Shown here: positions 16,076-23,968 of the stretch, piece by piece
Numbering within the stretch: the first letter of the stretch is position 1
Layout: each line of letters starts with the position of its first letter
Assembly: GCA_002179805.1 (NCBI GenBank)
Contig: NAVB01001211.1
Location: 1 to 23,968 of the forward strand
Length of the DNA stretch: 23,968 nt
Source: Acanthamoeba lenticulata
Taxonomy: Eukaryota; Discosea; Longamoebia; Acanthamoebidae
Reading direction: 5' to 3'
The notes under the pieces: model-generated
Seen by the model: the letters and a program-made list of their open reading frames with translations, nothing else
What the model was told of the DNA's origin: nothing
Database searches by the model: none
Translations under genes and position numbers: made by a program

Positions 16076-19000
16076 ATGGATGGCCACCGACACAGACCTG
16101 GAGCGTTGCGCCAGCAAAACAAGCCGTTCAAAAGCGGCAAACATGCCACTAAGGGCGAGATCAAACGCAAGGTCAAGGGTAGGACCGCAATCTCATCCGC
16201 AAGATTCTTTTACGATGCATTTTCATCTCACCTTCAAGATTTAACGTCTACTTGCCAAATCTACAGGCAAGGTGGGCAAGCCGGGGACGGCTCAACGTGC
16301 TGGTGTGAAGAAGACCGCTGCGATTTCACGTGACAACCGAAAGAAGCAGCAGCACCTCAAGAGCATGCAAAAGAAGGCCGAGGTTCTCCACAGCAAACGC
16401 CTTGGAACTGCCGCCGGCCCTCCGAAAATCATCGTACTATGATGCCCATCTCCGGGTTTCTTGGTGGATTCCCAAATTAATCTCCATTTTTTGTTGTGCT
16501 TCACAGGGAATTGTTGGTCTTGGTGCCAATGCCGATCTCAAGTCAGCACGTGCTCTTTTGCTGGGTGAGGCCGCAACCCCCGTCCCTGCCGACCGCGTGG
16601 GTCCTATCACCGTCAAGTACTTGCACCACCGCCCTCAGCGAGCTGTGAGTTGAAGCGTTTTTTTGTGCTAAGCGGTTGCATCGCACCAGCTTCCCTGCCT
16701 TCAAGCAGCGCATGACTCTGTTCGAGACGCCGTTCGATATTGAGGCCGCCCTCGACATTGCCAAGGTTCGTTGCACTCACACGCCAAACACACGTGCATG
16801 TTTTTTCATGACAGTCCTTGTGCTGATCATAGCTCGTTGTGTGCAGGTGGCCGACATCGTTCTCTTCGTCATTCCGGCCGTCGGCGGTATAGACGCCACT
16901 GGTGAGGCCTTCCTATCGGCCGTCAAGGCGCAGGGCATGCCCTCTGTCCTGGTCGCTCTCCAGGCACGTCGCTCGTCCCTCGTGTTATTTCTGCTGTGGC
17001 TCGTCCTTCGGTGGCAGCTCTGTACTGAAGCGGCCGAACCATTCGCCTCCGTTCTGGCCATTCAAAAAGTAGCAAAAGCAAATTGTAACATAACATCACC
17101 TACTGCTGGTGGTGGCCCTTTTGTAAGCGGTGTTGAGCCTCCACCTGTGGCTCCACCGTGGAAGTTAAGGGCCACATGTTTCTTTCGTCCCCTCACTCAT
17201 TAGAATTGGCCTCAACCCAACTCGCTGCGATCGTGGCCACAATCGCAATCTCAATCGTCGCTTACACGGGATGGTTTGATATTGTGCAGGGCTTGAGCGC
17301 CGTTCCCCAGAAGCACAAAGCGGACGTCAAGAAGCAGGTCAAGGAGTTGGCCGAGTTCCACTTCCCCGATTTTGATCGCGTGCTTCCCCTCGATACGGCT
17401 GATGTACGCTTCCACGGCTTTTATGCAGAGTTTTGCGTCTTTGATGTCGTGCAGCAAGTCGTGCGTCTGTGTCGTCTCTTTCTGGACTCACTGGACATGC
17501 TCTCCATGCGCGATAATAGGAGGCCACCCAGGTGCTGCGCTTCCTCTCGAACCTGCGCGTACGGCAGGTGCTGAGCCGTGAGAAGCGCCCCTACATCCTG
17601 GTCGAATCCCTCACCTTTGAGCCCACCGGCAGCCGGTCGTCCTCTTCAGGCCCGTTGGCCGAGACGACCACTACCCCCGTCGGCACGCTCAAGGTGTCCG
17701 GTATGCACCTCCCACCTTATATCTCGTCTTTTGTGTCTTTTTTTTGTTTTTATTTTTGTGCCTTTTGGCTGACATTCCCGCTTCCAATCTCCTCCGCCAG
17801 GCTATCTGCGTGGCGGACCGCTGTCGGCCAACGACTTGGTGCACGTGCCCGACTTTGGCGATTTCCAGATGTCGCAGATCGACGGCCCGGCCGACCCGCA
17901 GCCCTTCAACTCGCGCGTGCCGAAGGAGGGTGGCAAGAAAGGCGAGGGCATGGACACAGAAGAGACCGCGGTCCACCAGAGGGACTCGCTCGAGATCTTG
18001 GACATGGCCGAGGCCGACAAGCAGGAGTCACTTCAGTCAGAAGTGGTCCCTGATGTGATGGCCAACGAGCAGAATTTGACTGCTGAGGACGAGGAGGAGA
18101 TCATGTCCCAAGGTTTGGCGCTCCTCCACCACCACCATAGTAATCATCAACTGTTCTGGCCTTGATTAACTGGGCGCGGGCGCAACAGTGTCAAACATCG
18201 AGAGGAAGAGGAAGAAGAAGGTGCCCAAGGGCTACTCGGCCTACCAGGCGGCCTGGATCGTCGACTCTGACGAGGAAGAGGATGAAGAGGACGATGAAGA
18301 AGGTGAGGAGGATGAAGAGGGCGGAATGGACATGGAGGGTGCCGAGGAGAAGGGGCAGGGCGAAATGGGTATGGCTGGATCGGAACACAGCAACGAGCTC
18401 GACGCTGAGGAACAGGAGGGCCACGACGAGGACGAAGATGAGGAGTACGACTGGAACGATGGGCAAGATGGCACCGAGACCATAGATATGGAAGCGGCCG
18501 AGCTGTACGGCCTTCTGCCCTTCCTCTTCTTTTCTTCGGGTTGAGTACTGAATCCGCGTGTGCAGGGAGCGCGAGCGTCTGCGGCTGGAGGAAAGCGAGG
18601 ATATGAAGTGGCCGGACGAGGTGCAAACGCCCTCCACCATCAAGGCCAAGATCCGCTTCCAAAAGTAAGTACCACACCACCAATTTCTCAGCAACGGCGA
18701 CAGTCGCTAACCAGCTTCGCAGGTACCGCGGACTCAAGTCGTTCCGCAACACACCGTGGGACCCCAAGGAGAACCTGCCCCTGGACTACGCCCGCATCTT
18801 CCAGTTCAAGAACTTTACGCGGACCATCAAGAAGGTGCTTGAGGAGCGCGACGGCATCGTGGTACGTCTGCCTACCTTCGCCAAGGCCTCGGTTGAGGAC
18901 GTCTTGGTCTAAGCTGCGTCCTTGGGCCAGACGGGCACCTACGTGACGCTTCACATCCTCAACGTGCCGCAAGCGCTGGGCGAGTGGATCAACCCGTCGC

Positions 19001-20027
19001 GGCCGTTGGTCGTGAGCGGCCTCTTCAAGCACGAGCACAAGACGTCGGTCGTCAACTTTGCCGTGCAGAGGCTGCCCTCCTACACGGAGCCGGTCAAGTC
19101 CAAGGACGAGCTCATCGTCCAGTGCGGCTTCCGGCGCTACCGCTCCCGCCCGGTGTTCTCGCAGCACACCATCGGCGCCGACAAGTTCAAGTCCGAGCGC
19201 TTCTTCCAACTCAACCGGAGCTCTGTGGCCACGATCTTTGGCCCGGTCATGTACGTGCCCCATCTTCTTCTCCTTCCTCTTCTCGAGAAGGGCCGATAGC
19301 GTCATCACCGTCATCAACCGCCCTCACTCACGACTGCCTGTTTCTGCCCAATGCAGGGTGCCTCCCGCGCCGGTGTTGATGTTCAAGGAGATCGATGAGA
19401 ACTTTGGCCAGGGCGGGTCGCCCAAGCCCGTCCACTCCCTGCGGCTGGTCGCCATCGGCTCGCTCCTCTCCGTGGACCCCGATCGCGTGGTGGTCAAGAA
19501 GATCGTGCTCACCGGTGTGCCCTACAAGGTCCACAAGCGCGGAGCCGTCATCAAGCACATGTTCTACCACCCCGGTACCACACACGAACTCGCCTACAAA
19601 ATGCAATCGTTTCAACTGAAGGCTCACCGTATACTGTGTACTGTGTAGACGACGTGCGATGGTTCGCGCCGGTGGAGTTGTGGACCAAGTACGGGCGGGC
19701 TGGGCATATCCGGGAGCCGCTCGGTACGCACGGCCTCATGAAGTGCCGATTCGACGGCGTCGTGCAGAACCACGACACCGTGTGCATGAACCTGTACAAG
19801 CGGTACGCACACGCACATTCCTGCGCAAGAATGCTTCAGGTTTGTGGGTGTTGTGGCTCACGGCTCCGTTCTTTCAACACAGACTCTACCCCAAGTGGGG
19901 CACGACGACGCTTCTCAGCGAGAAGCCCTCGTCCTACCGGCCGCGAGGGTCTGTGCACGCGGCCCCAGTTTCGGTGGGCGGCCTTACCGCCGAGGCGTTG
20001 GCCAGGCACGACGAACTGCACGCTTGA
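16076..20027 (+). CDS. TSR1: Pre-rRNA processing / 40S assembly factor TSR1
   Basis: The predicted protein is 860 aa (human about 804). Exons: 16076-16178, 16267-16433, 16507-16644, 16706-16765, 16847-16963, 17290-17403, 17520-17700, 17801-18112, 18189-18504, 18566-18664, 18723-18861, 18931-19250, 19357-19574, 19649-19802, 19883-20027. All phases close. Family signatures are HRPGALRQQNKPFKSG at the N-terminus, VADIVLF, GTLKVSGYLRG, DFGDFQMSQID, KKVPKGYSAYQAAWI, an acidic stretch (~360-435), KYRGLKSFRNTPWDPKENL, CGFRRYRSRPVFSQHT and GHIREPLGTHGLMKC. TSR1 is a nucleolar-to-cytoplasmic GTPase-like protein that lacks GTPase activity and blocks premature joining of late pre-40S particles. It is homologous to BMS1; the length and the Tsr1-type start favour TSR1. 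A mid-gene intron appears to be GC-AG. Confidence 0.95.
16964..17289 (+). other. Unusually long, apparently GC-AG intron of TSR1
   Basis: This 326-nt intron is the longest in the window; most others are 50-110 nt. The phase-0 junction ALQ then GLSAVPQ matches TSR1. It requires a donor CAG followed by GCACGT, because the nearby GTCGCT would break the frame of the next exon. I looked for snoRNA C/D box pairs (TGATGA with CTGA) and found none convincing. I see no other gene in it. Confidence 0.6.
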
Positions 20028-20079
20028 GTACCTGCGGGTAGCCGAAGCGTTCTTCGTGAACGCCTCTTCTTGAGCACAA

Positions 20080-20085
20080 AATAAA
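20080..20085 (+). terminator. AATAAA poly(A) signal of TSR1
   Basis: Canonical hexamer 53 nt after the TGA at 20025-20027, in the 220-bp gap before PanB. Confidence 0.55.
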
Positions 20086-20247
20086 GGAAAATGTTGCAAA
20101 ACGCGCCTAGTGGTGGATTTGAACCGGTCCAATTGGAAACTTTGGCTCTGCAGAGCGGGAAAAAGGCCGGTGCTTGGGAAAAAGGGGCCCTGCGCACTAT
20201 TTATTGAAGCCCAACCAGCACACGAAAGCCACAACAGATCAAGCGCT
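20086..20247 (+). promoter_or_regulatory. Upstream region of PanB
   Basis: Contains a TATA-like TATTTAT at about 20199-20205, some 45 nt before the ATG, and a purine-rich stretch. A sequence resembling a tRNA B box on the minus strand (about 20113-20123) has no accompanying tRNA fold. Confidence 0.3.
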
Positions 20248-21892
20248 ATGAGAAGAACAGCAGCACTCGCTCGCACGGCCTCAACACAGAAGCATGCTTG
20301 TGCACGGCTCCTTTGTGCTACAGGCACGCACTATGGCAGCACACGGTCGCTTCGTCTGGCACCTGCCACCACGCCTCGTCGCTTTTATTCAGCGCACCCG
20401 CGCCCTACCTCAACCAAAGACATTGGGAAGAGGACAACAATCCTCGACTTGGGCGAAAAGTACCGCAAGGGCATCCCTCTCGCCATGCTCACAGCCAAGG
20501 ACTTTCCGTCTGCTGTCATCATCCAGCAAGTCGGAGGGATTGACCTTATCCTTGTGGGCGACTCCTTGGGCATGGTGCGCAGCTTTTGCCCTCAACTGCT
20601 CGCTGCGGCAGCCGCTTTGTACCAACCATTTTGCTTTGCTCGCGGTGTTGTGCAGACCACGATGGGCTACGAGAGCACCATTCCCGTGACGATGACCGAC
20701 ATGCTGCACCACGCCAAGTGCGTGCACCGGGGCAATCAGACCTCATTCCTTGTCGGTACGTTGCCACTTGGCTGACGGCATGCCCAGAGGCAGCCTCTAA
20801 CGCGCATAGCCATCTCTCGGCGCAGGGGACATGCCGTTTGGCAGCTATGAGCCGAGCAGCGCGCTGGCTGTTGAAAACGCCATGAGGCTGATCAAAGAGG
20901 GCAACATGAACTCGATCAAGCTCGAAGGTGGAAAGCGCATGGCAGCCAGAGCTAAGGCCATCGTGGAGTCCGGCATTCCGGTGAGTCCACATCGCGTGCA
21001 CTGTTGTGGTCAACTGTTGAGTGTAACCATGAGCTGAACAGGTGATGGGTCACATCGGTCTCACCCCACAAAGCATCCACTCGCTGGGCGGTTTCAAAGT
21101 TCAGGGTACGTCTTCTTGGCTTGCTTGGCTTCTTGTCCACTATGGTGTGCTCACCAGGGCCGTTCTCTTGCGCCACAGGCCGCACCGCTGGCCAGGCCAT
21201 CGCCATTTTGGAGGACGCGCTCGCCCTTCAGGAGGCCGGCGTATTCGCCAGTACGCACTTTACAACCGCGCGCCATGAATAGGATGCTGATAACTTGCGT
21301 ACTAGTTGTGCTCGAGTGCATCCCAGATCGAGTCGCTACCTACATCACGCAGCAGTTGCGTGTGCCGACCATCGGGATCGGTTCTGGCAACGGCTGTAGC
21401 GGGCAGGTAGCTTCTACCACCTCACCCCGCACATGAAGAACAACAACAACAACAACTTATGCTTCTCCTTTTCTTCCTCGTCATCGCATCATGAACGCAG
21501 GTACTTGTCTGGGACGACATGGTGGGCCAGTCCGACATTCAGTCCTTCCAGCCAAAGTTTTTGAAGAAATACGGTACGTTGTTTCGATGGAACTTGAGAA
21601 TACGATTGTGAGCTCATCCTTTGGTTTTCAGCCAATGTGGGTGAGGAGATGAGGAAGGCGGTGGAGGACTATCGGAACGAAGTCGTCTCGAGGAAGTACC
21701 CCGAGGACCAAACGCACACGTTTGCCATCAAAGACGAAGAGTACGACACTTTTATACAAAAAGCAAAGCAGCACGTACGAAGAAGCCTCCCAGAGTATAT
21801 TTCTGAAGTATCTTGTATCCTCAGCTAACTGTGCCGAGGTGACCTGTTCTTCACAGCTGTCTGCCGTCCCCAGCGAGAACACCAGCCACTGA
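20248..21892 (+). CDS. panB: 3-methyl-2-oxobutanoate (ketopantoate) hydroxymethyltransferase
   Basis: The predicted protein is 356 aa. Exons: 20248-20574, 20656-20755, 20826-20980, 21042-21105, 21179-21250, 21306-21406, 21501-21573, 21632-21774, 21857-21892. Phases close. PanB moves a hydroxymethyl group from methylene-tetrahydrofolate to ketoisovalerate, the first committed step of pantothenate and CoA synthesis. Visible motifs are [11 protein letters not shown] (Mg2+ Asp), [13 protein letters not shown] (second Asp), [26 protein letters not shown] (catalytic Glu), [13 protein letters not shown] and VLVWDDM. The first ~52 residues are rich in Arg, Ala, Ser and Thr with few acids, like a mitochondrial presequence. 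If the last intron (GTACGA donor) is retained, translation would stop at 21828 with a different tail. The first in-frame ATG is at 20248. Confidence 0.95.
21438..21456. repeat. (CAA)n microsatellite in a PanB intron
   Basis: About six CAA units in PanB intron 6 (21407-21500). Confidence 0.75.
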
Positions 21893-21999
21893 GGCCTCAA
21901 CGTTTTTCTGTCGACCCTGTTTCCGCCAATTTTATTGTCAATATACCAGAAATTCTCCACTCGAGGAATCAGCACGGGGCGACAACTCCTCACCAACTG

Positions 22000-23528
22000 A
22001 TGTTTAATCGCGAGCACGAAAGGGCTCCCACCACTTTTGAAACTCGTGAAACGGTCATGGGACAGCGCCAAAGCATTCCCCAACACCTCATGGATGTACG
22101 TACGCTGCGAGTGCGTCACTTGAACTTTTGGTGACTGTTGCAAAGAGCCCCAGGTTTTGGCCTACTGCCCAGCCTCGTGGGCAGGCAACCCGCCCTCTCT
22201 TTTGGTCGACGTGCGGGACCCACACCCCCGTTAGTGTGCGGCTTGATGCCGATGTGGCTCTGTGCTTTGGTGACGTGGCTCGAGTGTTTTTCCTCTTGCA
22301 GCTTGACGACGCCGAGCTCGACCAAGCCGACTTGAGCCAACGACAACTCCATCACCGACGATACAAAAGGCCCGCATTCCAGTATGGCCTGCCCAATGAC
22401 CTGAAGGTCTTGCCACGGGTCATCGTGGCGGGCGTTCAGCAACCGTTCACTCGGCAGATTTGCGACCACAGCGGTCTTCAAAAGGACTCGTTGCTCAAAG
22501 TCGTCATGCCTCCTCACCAAACGCAGTGGCGGGCGCTGCCTCGAGCAGGCGTACACGGGAGTGCGAGCTGGCTCCTGCCCAAGGGATGGGATGACGGCCT
22601 GCACGAGGTGGTGACCGACCACAATGCCCTGAAGCTCAGTGGCCGAGCGGGAGTCATCCGTCACTGCATTTCCAAGGTTGGTGTTGTTGGCTTTTCCTGT
22701 CAATCATTATTGACTGAAACTCTCACGAGCGTGTGCTGTTTGGATGGCAATTTCCTGCTGCAGATCTGTGCAAGTGAAGGGATGCGTGTGATGATGAGAC
22801 AAGAGGGTGGTGCAGTTGTGCCATTCCGCCCTGAGCAGAGCCCCGACGCTGTGGCGAAACAGCTGACGGAGAACATCACAGATTTCATCAACGACCCTCC
22901 TCTTGAGTTCTTCGTGGCCGTGCATTCCCCTGCCGATGCTTCCCTTTATCGCTGCTCAACCACCGACATCATCATTCAAGTGCAGTTGCCGCCTACCTAC
23001 CCCATCGCGCGAGAGCGCTGCCGTGTGGTGACGCCGATCCTCCATCCGCTTGTCATGCCCCTGCTGGACGAGGAGGACGACCAAGACCGTGCAAGTCGAC
23101 CATCTGCCGATGGCGGGCGCATGGCCTTCACGCACTTCAGCTCTGATGCGAGCACTCTGGTGCAGCCTGTTCCGTCTCTAGACGAGCTCCTACTGTGGTT
23201 CCGCGACTCGCTCGCCGACCCGGTTGCGTGCGCTCGCGAGTTTGCGGTCGTGCATCCAGAAGACGCCATGTACCCACACATCCAACGCTGGCTTACCAAT
23301 GGAGACGAAATGGAGAGGCGGGCGTGCCAGCTGGCGTCGGCCGGCTTACGGTGGCGTCCGGCGCTGCACGCGGCCTGTCCGACAGCTTTCCGAGCTGAAG
23401 TGCGCGTGCTGATGCTGGCAAGGCAGCGAGGCTCCTTGTTTACTCAGCTGCCAATGGAGGTGTTTTGTCTCGTGTTAGACGCCCTCCTTGCGCTGCACTT
23501 CGCTTGTGGCCAGGCACTCTTCATGTAA
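22000..23528 (+). CDS. UBC/UEV-like fold protein without catalytic cysteine
   Basis: The predicted protein is 430 aa in four exons: 22000-22095, 22154-22210, 22302-22676, 22764-23528. All introns are phase 0 with good acceptors. Residues 1-176 are unrecognised but use GC-ending codons like neighbouring exons. Residues ~205-335 resemble a ubiquitin-conjugating fold: LEFFVAVHSPADASLYR, IIIQVQLPPTYPIARERC, VVTPILHPLV, then LDELLLWFRDSLADPVA and EDAMYPHIQRWL. The HPN tripeptide reads HPL, and where the active Cys should follow there is an acidic insert (LLDEEDDQD). It therefore cannot act as a normal E2; a UEV/RWD-type binding role is inferred. The C-terminus has LPMEVFCLVLDALLALHF (~405-425), faintly F-box-like. 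The ATG at 22000 gives the longest frame into exon 1; the 107-bp gap after PanB supports it. Confidence 0.72.
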
Positions 23529-23677
23529 AAAGAAAAATGGGGAAATGATTGATTTTTCCTTCTTCTTGTCTTGCGGTTTGGGAGTGGCACAGTGAGCCTC
23601 TACACTCAAGTAACGAAGGTGCTTAACAATTTTGCACCACGCAACACCTCGCAGACTGTTTGCACAGGGGGAGCGGA

Positions 23678-23968
23678 ATGTTGTTTTGGAACCGACCTTC
23701 GGACGAGCAGGTGCAGGAGGTGTTACGCGAGGAAGGACAAAAATGCTTCACCCACGAAGGCCATGTGCGCATGACGCAGGGGGCCAAGTCTGGCGCGGAG
23801 CTCGAGGCGGCACTGCACGCGCAAGGAGAGGCAGGACTTTTGTTTGACGTCGACCACACACGTGTACAGCTTGGTGTGGGTCGTGAGTGCTTCGACAAAG
23901 CCAAGGAAGCCATGCGCGGCTGGAAGATGTTTCACGTACCCTCTTGGCTTGACATCTGCTGGCCCCAC
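23678..23968 (+). CDS. DUF1990 / UPF0548 family protein, 5' part only
   Basis: An open frame from the ATG at 23678 runs off the right edge, giving 97 residues. After a charged helical stretch (DEQVQEVLREEGQKCF) comes LLFDVDHTRVQLGVGRECF, then EAMRGWKMFHVPSW. This matches the hallmark of DUF1990, in which an aromatic/DH-x-x-V-x-L-G-x-G motif is followed by a stretch of the type RxWxMF. The family occurs in bacteria and plants (for example UPF0548 proteins) and has no firmly assigned reaction. The remainder, including most of the conserved C-terminal half, lies outside the window. No intron is needed in the visible part. Confidence 0.75.
   Translation, partial: MLFWNRPSDEQVQEVLREEGQKCFTHEGHVRMTQGAKSGAELEAALHAQGEAGLLFDVDHTRVQLGVGRECFDKAKEAMRGWKMFHVPSWLDICWPH

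Noticed and set aside
20105..20175. Possible tRNA on the minus strand, from a GGTTCAAATCC B-box-like sequence at about 20113-20123
   Set aside because: The flanking bases do not form a T stem, and I found no A box, anticodon stem or acceptor stem at the right spacing.
22116..22703. A 195-codon open frame on the minus strand opposite the UBC-like gene
   Set aside because: It lacks recognisable motifs. The plus strand has consistent phase-0 introns with good acceptors and GC-ending codons through the same region.
1..23968. CRISPR arrays, insertion sequences, transposon ends, rRNA
   Set aside because: No spaced direct repeats, transposase-like or reverse-transcriptase-like frames, terminal inverted repeats or rRNA-like sequence were seen. 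The repeats present are simple microsatellites.

Overview
The window reads as nuclear DNA of a compact, intron-rich, GC-rich protist, most likely an Acanthamoeba-like amoebozoan (inference). It holds eleven protein genes. Ten are intact and one runs off the right edge. Intergenic gaps are only 80-232 bp. Most introns are 50-110 nt and often begin GTACG or GTNCG. The genes are typical eukaryotic ones: TSR1, COMMD2, a SAPS-domain protein, BTB/WWE, F-box/JmjC, tetraspan. I found no bacterial operon, CRISPR array, rRNA, convincing tRNA or transposon. I built exon models by hand, requiring reading phase to be kept across every junction. Codon totals close exactly for all ten complete genes.

Left part (75-11459), three genes on the minus strand, head to tail: (1) a ~963-aa helical-repeat/BTB/WWE protein in 16 exons; (2) an 899-aa protein joining ribonuclease-inhibitor-type leucine-rich repeats to a SAPS domain (PP6 regulatory subunit family) in 16 exons; (3) an 845-aa F-box/JmjC/aminoglycoside-phosphotransferase-like protein, the architecture of plant JMJ21. 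Its kinase-like half looks intact but its JmjC half lacks the metal ligands.

Middle (11631-14816): (4) a 128-aa four-helix membrane protein (+); (5) a membrane-anchored aspartyl/asparaginyl hydroxylase-like protein (-) whose iron-binding histidines are replaced; (6) an intronless NPPF-motif methyltransferase-like protein (+), divergent from gene 5 across only 80 bp.

Right part (14913-23968), all plus strand: (7) COMMD2; (8) ribosome biogenesis factor TSR1 in 15 exons, one intron apparently GC-AG; (9) ketopantoate hydroxymethyltransferase (PanB) with a mitochondrial-type presequence, 9 exons; (10) a protein with a UBC/UEV-like fold lacking the catalytic cysteine; (11) the start of a DUF1990/UPF0548 protein.

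The genes do not form one pathway. The most notable content is domain architecture: an LRR-SAPS fusion, two degenerate Fe(II)/2-oxoglutarate oxygenase folds separated by a single small gene, and a BTB-WWE protein.
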